This document shows positions 38,701 through 49,344 of a stretch of 64,000 bases of DNA, piece after piece; positions within the stretch are counted from its first letter, which is position 1; each line of letters opens with the position of its first letter. The stretch comes from Ditylenchus dipsaci (Eukaryota; Nematoda; Chromadorea; Rhabditida; Anguinidae). The stretch is from assembly GCA_004194705.1 (NCBI GenBank), contig SADC01001382.1:434001-498000 (forward strand), given 5' to 3'. The notes beneath the pieces were generated by a model. That model had not been told where the DNA came from and did not search any database. It saw nothing but the letters and a program-made list of their open reading frames with translations. A program made the translations under genes and the position numbers.

Positions 38701-41700
38701 TGCTTCAAAGGTTATACCGGTAAATTTTTTAAAATTAGTTCAGAAAGTATCATCTTGGTTTTCATTTTAATCTGATAAACAGTTTCTTAAGATTTATATA
38801 GATAAGCATATTTAAAAAGAAAAGGAAAGAAATTAATAAGATTTTTTTATAACAAACAAAAACTAACGTTATTTTAAACCATAGATATTTTTTTAATCGT
38901 TAAAGGACCATGAAACTTGATAAGCACAGCAATCTGGGGAATCCGAATTAGCGCTGGACCACCATAATTTTGTCAATAATATTTTTGAATTATTTTTTGT
39001 TTGCGTTTAAAATTTGTTCAAAATATAGAATCATTTACTAGTCGAACCCAAGGCTAGGGGAGATTTGGTAAAAACGATATTTGGCAAAAACGAGATTTGG
39101 CAAGCTTAACCGAGCCATTGAGAATCGTCTTGCCAAATATCGGTTTGCCAGATCTCGTTTTGGCGAATCTCGTTTTTTCCCAAATCTCGTTTTTTGCCAA
39201 ATTTCTCCTAGCCGAGCCCGACGTTGCTTGACAATGCCAGATCGGACTAGTTAAGGTTGCGCTATTAGAAGCTCTGAATGTTGCTTTCGAAAAAGTTTGT
39301 GACAAAAAAAAGATGATGCTTTTTGCTAGAAAAAAGGGAAAAAGTTAATTATACAAATCGCTTGCTGCACTCAATAAAGTGTACGCTCCCAGTCAATTCA
39401 CCTTAATCCTCCAAGCTGATTTATTTGGACGTTTTTTTAAATTTACTATAATTTACCGTAAAAGCTCTTTTAATCCCCCAGTAGGATTATTAATCAACCC
39501 CCCTCGGAGGGTGAGGGATTATTAGAGGGTGGGGATTAATAGAGGGAGGGGGATTATATTTCAACCTTTCCGGCGCCGAAGTCGCCGGAAATTTCTGAAA
39601 AATTTTATTTTAAATTACCATAATTCTAATTTATGGAATTTCTTCGAATTTGTCTCGCGTGTACTTGACGTCTCGCTTTTTGTCTCACTTTTTGCTCATT
39701 TTTCATTAGTTTTTTTTTCTGTGTGAATTTTTTATATATCCACGAAGCTACTTGACCTCCAAAAAGCGACTTCAGTTGTACAGCTGCTCTCTGACACAGC
39801 CTAAGCGTGAACCCTAGTAGCGCGAATGTCTTCCCATCATTTCTTTTCGTCGCTTCTGGTAGCAATGTCGAGTCTCTCAACTCTACGCAACGCCAGTATT
39901 ATTATTTCGTAAACATTGCTAGTGATATAACAATCGCAATAGTTGAACAGGTTTTTTGTGGTTTGTTGTTTATTGATAATAACGATGACATATTTTTTTT
40001 TCATCCAGGGGTCGTATTCAGGTAGGTTAGTAAATTTTTGGATCGAGAGTTACTCGTGATCTACTCGATGTGTTTCAGACGGGCCGAGTAGGTTCAAAGA
40101 TCATGAGTTACTTTTGATCTACTCAACTCGTTTCAGACACTCGAGTAGAGTTTTGGATCAAGAGTTACTCGCGATCCTACTCGAGCAGCGAGTAATTTTT
40201 GATCCGAGTAGAACTTATTTCTACTAGCTATAATCGAGTTTCACTCGCCTAACCTGGCTTTCTAACCCCGAGTTTTACGAGTAGACTCAATTTTCTTTGA
40301 ACTGGCTTGAGTTCTACTCGCCTAACTCGAGTTATACTCGGCCAACTAGGTTTTCTACCCCGAGTTTCACGAGTAGACTCAATTTTTTGAACTGGCTTAA
40401 GTTCTACTCGCCTAACTCGAGTTTTAATATCAAAAACAACTGTCAAGCTTACTGATATAAATCACAAGTTCAAATCTACTCTAATCATACTGAATCGGGT
40501 TTACTCGTTTTTAAAAAAGCCAAGTTGGGCGAGTAAAACCCAACTTGATCGAAAAAATCGTGTTTACTCGTAAAACTCGGGGTTAAAAACCGAGTAAGGC
40601 GAGTAGAACTCGAGAAAATTAAAAAAAAATTAATTTACTCGTAAAACTCGGGTTAGAAAACGGAGTTGGGCGAGTAGAACTCGAGTTAGGCGAGAAGATC
40701 TCAATTCTACTCGGATCAAAAATTACTCGCTGCTCGAGTAGGATCGCGAGTAACTTTTGATCCAAAACTCTACTCAACTCGTTTCAGATGGACGAGTAGG
40801 ATCAAGAGTAACTCATGATCCTAAACTCTACTCAACCCGTTTCAAGTGCGAGTAGGATCAAGAGTAACTCTTGATCTACTGACTCTACTAACCGACCTGA
40901 ATACCACCCCAGATGTCATTTGCTATGAACCTAGAAGTGCAAATGCTAAGAGTACATGAGATTAAGTGGTTCGTTTTGTTGACACTATTTTGGTACATTA
41001 ACCAGTGTTCATTTCCCTCGTGGAATTCACGAATGCAATTCATGGCAATCCAAAAGTGCCAGCATTTGAGGTGCCTTTAAATGGATGGATCGAGCGTGTC
41101 GAGAAAATTGTCAAATCGTCCAATATTAAATATCAATAATTCAACACAGTTATTAAGTTTGAATCCTCGATCAGGATCAGAAGATACACAAATAGCGTGC
41201 TTCAAACCAAATAGGTCAATCGAAGGGCCTGGAATTTTTTTGCAATATCAGAAATAAGAACTAGGTCAAGATGGCAGGACGATGAAAAAGAAGGCTGCTA
41301 CTCTGATAACGAAAACGAGATAACCTTCGAAAAGATCAATAAAAATAGCTCTTCGAAATAAAAGCTGAACGTTATTGGATCGAGGTCACGTTTGTGGAAT
41401 TACAATCATTGAGTTTTAACATGAAAATTAACTAGAAAAACGTTAAAGAAAAAGCGGCGCAGCCGCCCTTAAAATCGGAGAGGGGGATTATTAGAGGGTG
41501 GGGGTTTAATAGAGATTATACGGTATTTTATTTTTATCCGTCCAAGAGACTTCGATAAGTCTGGATAAAAAGGCTAGTGAATTATTGAAAACCTTCCAGA
41601 ACGTGAAATTTTAAAAACGACTCAGTCCCCCTACGTTTTTTCAATACTTTACTAGCCTTTTTATCCAGACTTTTTTTACTACGCACGCGAGATCTCAACT

Positions 41701-44700
41701 TTTTTATTTAACACAAAAAAGTCGGAACGTAACTTTTGTTTATTCTAATAGTTTTTCACGTAGATCATTTTTGTGTATGGGAGTATGGGTAGAACTATTC
41801 GAACTATTTTGGCTTTAATATTGTAATATTTGCTTATTGTCCTGTGAGCCTTTGCACTAACTATAGAGCATTTCTGTTGTTGATTATTTTGGTATCTTGT
41901 AGTCTGAAAATGTTTTAAAAATTCAGTCGAAAATAAGCCGATCTGAGTACTCTTCGAATTCTGACTCCAGGAAAACAGCTTGTTTTCCCTCTTCTCCTGC
42001 AATTTTGAAGTGACTTTCGCTCAATTTTTGTGCAGATTTTTTGCCTATCTTGTAGCTCCTGAGTTTCTCTACAAGTATTGACCAATCAGTCAGCAGTTGT
42101 ACACAGCTGTGACATGCTTTCGAGCAGCTTCAAGTGTAAATTTACCTGGTGAGAAAATGGTGGATTTTTGCGTTAAATGCTGGTTATTCAAGTTTTTGAA
42201 GACAGATGGAAGCTCACTTACACTCACTTGAAAGAGCAGATCTTGGCGGTCTTTATGAGATATTGCAGTCCCACATTCAGTTTGGTGACAGTCCGAGAAC
42301 TGAAAACAAGTTATTAGGTCACTTCATGACTAGCAAATACCCATACTCCCATACACAAAAATGATCTACGTGAAAAACTGTATCAGAATAGACAAAAGTT
42401 ACGTTCTCATTTCCCGTGTTAAAGTCGCATGTTGTCTATTCAATTAGACCAAAATCTAAAAAGGAGTTAAAAATGAACAAAACCCTGATGAAAAAAGTTC
42501 CACAAAAAATTACCTTGAAATATTAAGAAAAATTCACTGGGGGTGCGAACTTTGCTTGAGTGGGCATGGAGATTATACTTAACTCAAGCCAAAAAGTCCA
42601 TTAAATGTGCACGCCATTTACTAAGACGCTATTTAGGGCTGTATTTCATGGAAAAAAACGTGTTAGGTTACTCTTTTTTGGATTTATACCGTCTAACTAC
42701 ACAAAAATGTGTACGGAAGACTGAAAATAGGAGGCCAAACTAGTCGTATATGACAGAAGCTATCTATACTTTTATAGACAACCAAAAATAGGCGAAAAAT
42801 GTTTTGTTATGTTGAAAACTCTAAAAAGCTGAAATAAATTTTTGTTTCGGTCATATAAGACCGTTTTGTCGACCTTTCTGTGACAAACAAATATTCTGGT
42901 TTAGGGCTCAATGACTTTGAGAGCTCAGCCAACTATACTGCAGATAGATTTTCGGTGAGTTAGAAGCAATCTTTATTTAGCACTGTTTATTTTTAAATAT
43001 ATATTTTTGCACTGTAGGCTATGGTACCCAGCGAATTACAACAAGAAAAACCGGTGAGTAGTCAGATAGCATTAAATTACCTTCTACCTTTTTATTACCT
43101 TTTTCTACCCCTCAAAAAACCGAGAACATTTTCAGCTAAATTAAATTTAACCGATAGACCTTGCGGTATGTGAAAAAATGCAAAACAAAAGTGTACAATG
43201 TTTGATCTTATGTTTTTGATATAGGTCTAGGGTTTTTTTGATATGACTTTTTTACCTTCTGTTTTTAGCTCTCAGTTTTTACCGAAAAAAACTTAAGAAA
43301 TTTTGTGAGTCTGGGTTCTTTTGATTTTCAAAAATCTTATATATATCGTGATATTTTTAAACACTTTTTTCTAGGTCTACACGCACTTTACAAATGCTAC
43401 TGATACTAGAAATATCGTAAGTTATTTAAAGGCTCACGCTCGCTTACACCAACGTAAATTATTAATTTTAAATTGTCTATTTCGACTTTTTGACATGAAA
43501 AGTCAAAATCGAGGCGTCGAGTCGACAACCCCAATTTTTTATCTGATTTTATAGCCGCCATGCTGAAACATACAGTCAATCCTCACTATAGTAACACCGC
43601 CAAAAGTTTGTTCCCGTCTAGGGTCCGACACTTTTTTTAACCCGATTTTTGAAGACATTTATCCATTCTGTTATGACAGTCTGGTTCCAAATATCGTAAG
43701 GATTACGATTTGCCGATCGTTTTTTGAAAGGAAAACAAATTTTGGGTTAAAAGAGTAAAAACTCGATATAGTGACACCTGTTTTCAAAAAGGGGTGTCAG
43801 TGACACCCGTTTTGATAAACCAAGCAGATAAACCGATTTGCTGATGAACCTATTTGGTAAAACCGAGCAGCGCCCAATTATCTCTAGGATGTCCTCGGAG
43901 AGGACATCCTAGAGATTCGGCAGAAGTACTCAGTCAGGATATTACATACAGGTTCATTTATGAAGTCATGGAGTTTATGAATGTCAGTAGCACCCTTTTT
44001 TGAAAACAGGTGCCACTATATCGAGTTTTTACTTATTTAACCCAAAATTTATTTTCTTTTCGAAAAACGATCGGAAAAATCGGAATCCTTATGATATTTG
44101 AAACCAGACTGTCCCAACAGAATGGATAAAAGACTTTGAAAAGTGGGTTAAAAAAGTGTGGAACCCTAAGCGGGAACGAACTTAAAAGGACGAACTGACT
44201 GTACAGCGAAATTAGCATGATCGTAAAAAATAGGGAAAAGCAGGCGAAAAACAACTTGAAGAACCCTGTCTCTTCCTCATCAATAGTCCCGCACCAATTC
44301 AAAAAATTTTCCCCAATCATTGAAGTTCTGTACGGATTTTTTAATTTGGTTTCTAACACAACTAAACCTATAATTACAGGTTAATAATTTTTTTGTAGCA
44401 AAAATACTCTTTTTGTGGCAAATTTTCATTTTGCTTGGTTTTACTAAATTGTCTTATCTTTTTTCGAAAGTGAGGACACCATTATGTAGCCCTACGACTC
44501 TAGTTTCTAATGAAGTATTGTTTTTCACAACGTCTATGCAAAATTTGGTACAAAAAATTAAAAGTATGAAGCAAATTATTTTTTATTTGCTTCATACTTT
44601 TAATTTTTGTACCAAATGGCGCTACCGGAGTATAACCGCCCCCCCCCCCCCAAATGAAATTTTTTTAGTTATACTCCGGTAGGGTCTACCAAATTTTGCA

Positions 44701-45233
44701 TAGATGTTGTGATTAACAATATCTCATCAGAAACTAGAGTCGTAGGGCTACATAATGGTGTCCTCACTTTCGAAAAAAGATAAGACAATTTAGAAAATAA
44801 GAAAATTTAACCAAGCAAAATGAAAACTTGCCACAAAAAGAGTATTTTTGCTACAAAAAAACAGATTAACCAAAATTAGATTTTGGGCCTTGTTTTGTTA
44901 GAAACCAAGTTAAAAAATCCGAAGAGAAGATCAATGATCAGTGAAATTTTTTGAATTGGCGCGGAACCATTGAGCAGGAAGAGACAGGGCCGTTTAAAAA
45001 GACCCTAATTCAAAAATTTTCATTTATGCTAACACTAAACTGCCTTATACATCATAAGTACAGTCAACCCCGCTATAGTGACACCCCTCGGAAGCGGCCC
45101 TGGGGTGTCACTATAGCTAGGGTTGACTGCACCTTTTTGCCAAATAATTTGTTTCACTTTTCAGGATCGAGTGTTTGAAGGGTGTATAGATGTTGTTTTT
45201 AGAATAAGCATGGAAAAAGTTGGTTTTATGTAA
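35771..45233 (+). CDS. Heterotrimeric G-protein alpha subunit, divergent (nematode gpa-like)
   Basis: GTP-binding switch that couples membrane receptors to effectors. Exons: 35771-35825, 35887-35950, 35999-36041, 36090-36228, 36516-36643, 36690-36854, 36905-36946, 37003-37066, 38436-38555, 38602-38621, 38676-38719, 42905-42954, 43018-43053, 43375-43416, 45165-45233; about 359 residues, the usual size, all in phase. Motifs: [14 protein letters not shown] (P-loop, Pro where the third Gly is normal), [11 protein letters not shown] (catalytic Arg), [13 protein letters not shown] (Gln kept), [18 protein letters not shown]. It ends [10 protein letters not shown], lacking the Cys at -4 used by pertussis toxin in Gi/o. 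Intron 36644-36689 uses a GC donor. Introns 38720-42904 and 43417-45164 are full of transposons. The very first codons (lipidation site) are not seen. Which receptor pathway it serves is unknown. Confidence 0.95.
37590..37690 (-). other. tRNA-like sequence, degenerate
   Basis: The minus strand from about 37677 to 37606 folds partly as a 72-nt tRNA: GCCTCGG/TCGAGCC acceptor with one mismatch, TA at positions 8-9, and a T-arm GTGAG-TTCGATT-CCCAT. D and anticodon stems pair poorly and the anticodon loop looks one base long. It lies in a G-alpha intron. Probably a tRNA pseudogene or tRNA-derived repeat head. Confidence 0.35.
37713..37965. mobile_element. MITE, TACCGTATTTCTT family, in G-alpha intron
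   Basis: GCCGTATTTCTTCTAAT at the left inverts ATTAGAAGAAATACGGTA at the right. Confidence 0.75.
37970..38178. repeat. 209-bp near-perfect hairpin in G-alpha intron
   Basis: Arms read GCGCGCAGCGGCACACGC and AGTGTCCCCCGCCAATTC with complements on the other side, around a loop of about 40 nt. Confidence 0.8.
39051..39213. mobile_element. Foldback mini-element with GAGATTTGGCAAA words
   Basis: GGCTAGGGGAGATTTGG at the left pairs with CCAAATTTCTCCTAGCC at the right; arms repeat AAAACGAGATTTGGC. Same theme as 7335-7602. Confidence 0.75.
39454..41525. mobile_element. 2.1-kb TACCG...CGGTA element with AATCCCCC words, in G-alpha intron
   Basis: TACCGTAAAAGCTCTTTTAA at the left and AGAGATTATACGGTA at the right; GGGGATTATTAGAGGGT words repeat at both ends. 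The interior (39540-40007, 40911-41450) has mixed short ORFs but no transposase motif recognised. It hosts the 40008-40910 palindrome. Confidence 0.7.
40008..40910. mobile_element. 0.9-kb ACTCG-word foldback nested in the 39454 element
   Basis: GGGGTCGTATTCAGGTAGG pairs with CCGACCTGAATACCACCCC. Nearly the whole interior is degenerate repeats of GAGTAGAACTCG, GATCAAGAGTTACTC and GGATCGCGAGTAACTTTTGA, inverted about the middle near 40480. Confidence 0.85.
41724..42416. mobile_element. Inverted-repeat element with 70-bp arms
   Basis: 41724-41795 (GAACGTAACTTTTGT..TCACGTAGATCATTTTTGTG..GGGAGTATGGG) is repeated inverted at 42343-42416. The interior is unique AT-rich DNA with a short minus ORF of no known family. 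Confidence 0.7.
43571..44203. mobile_element. pogo/Tigger-like element with CACTATAG ends
   Basis: TACAGTCAATCCTCACTATA at the left, GACTGTA at the right; GTTCCCG and GGGTCCGACACTTTTTT blocks inverted inside. The central words GTGACACC and TATCGAGTTTTTACT repeat. Confidence 0.75.
44259..45000. mobile_element. 0.74-kb palindrome with internal mini-element
   Basis: Arms 44259-44590 and 44690-45000 are inverted (CCTGTCTCTTCCTC; GTAGCCCTACGACTCTAG; CTTTTTGTGGCAA and complements). A 61-bp copy of the CTACCGGAGTATA family ends sits at 44622-44682, near the centre. Confidence 0.8.
44622..44682. mobile_element. Minimal 61-bp CTACCGGAG element
   Basis: CTACCGGAGTATAACCGCCC, AAATGAAATTTTTTTAG, TATACTCCGGTAG: the two ends of the 6593-7279 family with almost nothing between them. 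Confidence 0.7.
45059..45131. mobile_element. 73-bp pogo-like MITE
   Basis: TACAGTCAACCCCGCTATAG and CTATAGCTAGGGTTGACTG; the shortest of its kind here. It sits 34 nt before the last G-alpha exon. Confidence 0.8.
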
Positions 45234-46013
45234 ATCTAGATTGTATAATAAAGATATTTATTTAAAGGGGTAGATGTTCAATATACCCGTATCTTTCACA
45301 GGTTTAATTCAACTGGGTGCACAACCAATTTTTTTGCTCTACTTTTATTAACTTCGATGAAGTCTAGTGCCAAAACCATCGAGTAATCGATTGCAACCAT
45401 TCCAACACCGCTTTACTGTCAGCAAATGCACTAATTTTGGGATTTCGTGCAAAATGACAGTCCTGTGTAGGATGGTATGAGAATGAACATCATTAAATGT
45501 TTTTCAAATTATGACTTTAACTCAATATTACTTTTTCTCTGAGTGACTCTCAAATGAAAGCCTAGAATTTTGGCTACATCTTGGTATATGAAACGTGTGA
45601 CTTGTAGAAAAAAGTCAGAAAATATCAAACAAACCGGCGTAGGTACTTTTGTGGTGCAATCTTCTTACCATTTGGCATACTGCCAAATGAGGAAAATGCC
45701 TAATGCAAATTACCATTCGGCAAAATGCCCAACGGTAAAAATGACCCATGGAATTTTCCAAATAATCAAAGTGGTAAAGGGCTAAACTACGTATATGCTC
45801 AAACAGTTCTTGTGTGCTAGAAAACAGTGTGATAAAAAATTTTTAAGCTATATTTCAAAATTCTGATTTTGTACATCTACTCCACATTTATATGGTTTCT
45901 TTAGGGTAAAAATGTTAAGAACACAATTCTTGCTTGGTCGTTTTTTAAGGTTTGGGCCGTGTGTCTAACTAGCAGTCCAAAGGATATAGCCTAAGCTACA
46001 AGCAGGAATATGA
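45234..46013. other. Downstream of G-alpha; weak word repeats
   Basis: 45655-45735 has degenerate CAAATGCCAAATG/GCAAAATGCCC words. Otherwise AT-rich and featureless. Confidence 0.35.
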
Positions 46014-47107
46014 GAAAACGGCTTTACATAGCTTCGACAATTAGATGTTTCAAAAAGCGCCTATTTGAATAATCACATGTTTCATAAGTCATAAGTCACA
46101 TTCATAAGGTTTCGCCAATTAAGAGATTTCGCCAATCGCTGATTTCATTTTTCGCGCCTTTCAATAATCGAATGTTTTGCATATGAACTATTTAGTCAAT
46201 TTACATTTAATCATGGTACCCATTTCGACAATCTTTTGCTTAGTATGGAAAGTTCACTTTCGAGACTTGAATGTATTATCATTGCTTGAAACAGAGATTG
46301 TTGTTTTATTTCCAAATAGAGCAGTTTTAACTGTGTTTTAGTTAAGTCTTTGGCGAGTTCTGTTCTTACGTGAGGTATTGTTGTTCTTTCGTGTCTTATT
46401 TTAGCTAGCTTGTCAGTCGTGTGAAAATTGCTCGTGCCAATTGCATTGGACGAGTGGCTGGACATAACGGATTGTTACACTAAATTTTTTGAATCTATCC
46501 TTGTCCAAATTCGTATCCGAACATTCAAACAGGCCAAATTTATTCTGTTTTGGAAAATAACAACAAAAATTAGTTACTTTTTTGTCAAATTTTTGGATAC
46601 GTTCTCGAGATTGGATTAGACGCAGCTCCACTTCAGGCATAACCACAGTTTCTCGCTTTTTCGCCCTTCTCTTCGGAATAACTTGACAAATTCGGCTTGC
46701 ATGGACTTGAGCAGGATTTTCCACTGTGCGCTGGATTTCTTCAAGCTATTCTTCTGAAGAAGTTGCTTCGTCTTGACTGCTGCTATATTCGATGTCACTG
46801 AGCATCTTAAAATACAGTAATGATGATAACGAAAATCATACACCATTATGTCAGGTAATAAAAAACAACACGCAAAGCTATGACACTATAACAACCATAA
46901 CAAATAGGGCTTAAAATAGTGGCATAACTAGTGATTTTCGAAGTAGTTATCGGTGAAACATTCGATTATTGAAAGGCGCGAAAAATGAAATCAGCGATTG
47001 GCGAAACCTCTTAATTGGCGAAACCTCTGACTTATGAAACATGTGATTATTCAAATAGGCGCTTTTTGAAACATTTAATTGTCGAAGCTATGTAAAGCCG
47101 AGAAAAC
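46014..47107. mobile_element. 1.1-kb foldback element with TTTCGCCAATTAAG word arms and internal ORF
   Basis: Outer arms 46014-46190 and 46935-47107 are inverted. They are built from words such as GGTTTCGCCAATTAAGAG, ATAATCACATGTTTCAT and CTTCGACAATTAGATG. The unique centre holds the minus-strand ORF listed separately. Confidence 0.8.
46413..46806 (-). CDS. ORF carried inside the 46014-47107 foldback element
   Basis: From an ATG near 46806 the minus strand reads MLSDIEYSSSQDEATSSEE, then a TAG, then stays open for about 110 codons (ENPAQVHASRICQVIPKRRA, VTNFCCYFPKQNKFGLFECS) to TGA at 46413. A second frame from 46465 gives another 84 codons. Acidic/serine-rich start followed by a basic stretch and cysteines could be a DNA-binding protein, but no family is recognised and the stop suggests decay or one sequence error. 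Confidence 0.4.
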
Positions 47108-47457
47108 TATGTTTCATAACTTTGGCGAAAGACACTTAGGTGGTCTAAAATAATTTATTCCCCAACAAAAACAGGCCAAACAGACAAATAAAATCACCTA
47201 ACATTAAAACATGAGTATTCTTATAGCCACAAGTTGAGGTGGCCTTGACCATAGCATACAGATATTCTTTCGTGGTGAGCTGCTCAAATATTTCTACTGT
47301 TTCTTTGATTACTATCATTCTGGTCTCCTCATAAGTTGACTTTTTACGAATAAATTGTGGACGAACGCCTCACGTGCTGTTGCTCCTGCTCTGTAGACTG
47401 TTGAAATGGCTCTTCAATTGCTTCTTCGATAATTTCAGTAAGTGATCTGCGTCGGAT

Positions 47458-48223
47458 GTTGTCTCAAGGATGGCAGCGAATATTGGGCATAATCAAGAAG
47501 GTTCCGTCGACGTGTGCGTGCTTGATCAAATGAATGATCTCGTGAATTTCAGAATGACAGAACATGATGATGTGCTTGTTGTAATCCTCACCTGGATACA
47601 TGTCTCTTAAGTCAGCTAGCAGAATCTTCGTCTGGTCAGCTTTCCCATATCTGAACAATAAATGCAGTGGCTGTTGACGACTCGGATTAGCTTATTAGTA
47701 TAAATACAGTCGACTCTCGATTTAAGGACACCCCCAAAAATCATTCCCCAGCTGGGTCCGACACTTTTTTTAGCTCGATTTTCGAAGCTTTTTTAAGATT
47801 CTGTTTTGACAGTCTGGTCGTAAATATCGCAAGGGTGCCGATTTTGCCGATCGTTTTTCAAAATCCAGAAACTTTTTCTCAGGACAGGGATTTTAGAAAA
47901 AGCCTGTCCTTAAATCGAGGGTTTGCTTTTTTAGATGAAAAAGTTTTTGGATTTTGAAAAACGATTGGCAAAATCGGCATCCTTGCGATATTTACGACCA
48001 GACTGTCAAAACAGAATTTTAAAAAAGCTTCGAAAATCGAGCTAAAAAAAGTGTCGCACCCAGCTGGGGAATGAACTTTTGGGGGTGTCCTTAAATCGAG
48101 AGTCGACTGTACTTCAATCCAGAGACGGCAGGAACAATCAACAGCTTTTGTATTCTTTCTCCTTCCTACACGGTATTCACAGCGAGCAAAGCGCACTTTT
48201 TGATCGGCAGAAAATCCTTCCAT
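47458..48223 (-). pseudogene. Possible MULE-type transposase relic, split by a MITE
   Basis: The minus strand at 47464-47658 reads HIIMFCHSEIHEIIHLIKHA then HVDGTFLIMPN. The hhhDGTFxxxP pattern is the first catalytic-Asp region of Mutator-like (MULE) transposases. Upstream (48110-48223) the reading MEGFSADQKVRFARCEYRVG then DCSCRLWIEVQ could be a zinc-finger N-terminal part such as FLYWCH. The two are separated by the 47705-48111 MITE. Further catalytic residues are not seen. Family call rests on a short motif. Confidence 0.45.
47705..48111. mobile_element. pogo/Tigger-like MITE with TCGATTTAAGGACACC ends
   Basis: TACAGTCGACTCTCGATTTA and the complement at the right; GGGTCCGACACTTTTTTTAG and CAGTCTGGTCGTAAATATCG inside, each present inverted. 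TA-flanked, 407 bp. Confidence 0.85.
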
Positions 48224-48244
48224 AGTAAATAGAGCTGAATCGTG

Positions 48245-48690
48245 GGCACTTATTTAGCAGGGGGGGGGGCGAATTTTTCACTTATTGGAAAATCATGTTT
48301 AAATGACTCTTAAGTAACTTTTATGTGCTTAAAACGATAAGAAAGTCATTTTCTGACATTTTTACACACAAAAATCGTTTTTTTGAAAAACAAATTTTTG
48401 ACTAAAATTCGACTTTTTGCCTTGGTCCCCCAAGGCAATCCAACCTGAAAGGGTACCTGGATACCACAAAAAGATGGAATTTGAACATAGTTTTGTTGAC
48501 TGGGGCCTACCGCATAAAGAAACTCTGGTATGCATACAAAGCAAAAAGTCATATTTTGGTCAACATTTTTTTTTCTCAAAAAACGATTTTTATGTGGAAA
48601 AGTGTCACAAAATAAGGTTCTTATCGTTTTGAGCACATAAAAGTTACTTAGGAGTCATTTAAACATGATTTTTAAACAAGTGAAAAATGC
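48245..48690. repeat. Truncated copy of the 27416 foldback family
   Basis: Shares AAATCATGTTTAAA, TTATGTGCTTAAAACGAT, CTTGGTCCCCCAAGGCAA and CTACCGCATAAAGAAACTC with 27440-27700, then the inverted arm to 48680. The centre is shorter. Confidence 0.75.
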
Positions 48691-48720
48691 ATAACATAAT
48701 ATAGACATAATATGACATAC

Positions 48721-49344
48721 ACAAGTTTTTCTAAAACTAGAATAGAGTTAGTTAAAAAAGTTTTCAAGATCTACTATATTTATTAGTATGTATAAGAAAT
48801 ACATTTTCTTGGTATTCAATTTATTATTGACAGGTAAATATTATAACGAAAAATTTAAAAATTTAATCGGAAAATATTGCTGAAAATGTGACTTGACTTA
48901 TTTTCTCTAATAGATTAGCATAAACTACCTCTAACTATTACCCTCCTCTAATTATAGCTACCTCCTTTGGACAGGTATAAAAAATTCATCAATAAAATTT
49001 TGTGAAAGTGAGGTTATTTCCGTTTCCCCTCCGTTCAACCTTTAACTTTACTTTCACACATCTCTTTTTTCTCTTTTGTTCGGCACTTTTCACAAGCTTT
49101 AGAGTCTTTCTAAACCGCTAGCTTTTATTACTTTTGCAAAAAGCGATTATATCATTATTTAAAAATTTAAAAATATTTTTTCAAACATGACATACTTTTG
49201 TAAAAAATATTACTTAAAAGGGGGAGACATTCAGGGCTGCCTTTTAGCATACTGTCTTTTATTCACCACCTACATGCGACAGTATGAGGGGTCTATTTCT
49301 GCCGATATTTCTGCTGATTTGTCTTCAAACTTATCTAGAAGCGG
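48721..49344 (+). repeat. 0.62-kb duplicated segment, copy 2
   Basis: Nearly identical to 24100-24722, including the MYKKYIFLVFNLLLTG stretch. A few substitutions and one-base indels separate the copies; the second ORF starts at 49187. Confidence 0.7.

Noticed and set aside
38602..38719. G-alpha gene ends after the FKGYTG exon
   Set aside because: Four further exons after a 4.2-kb intron restore the full family length in phase.
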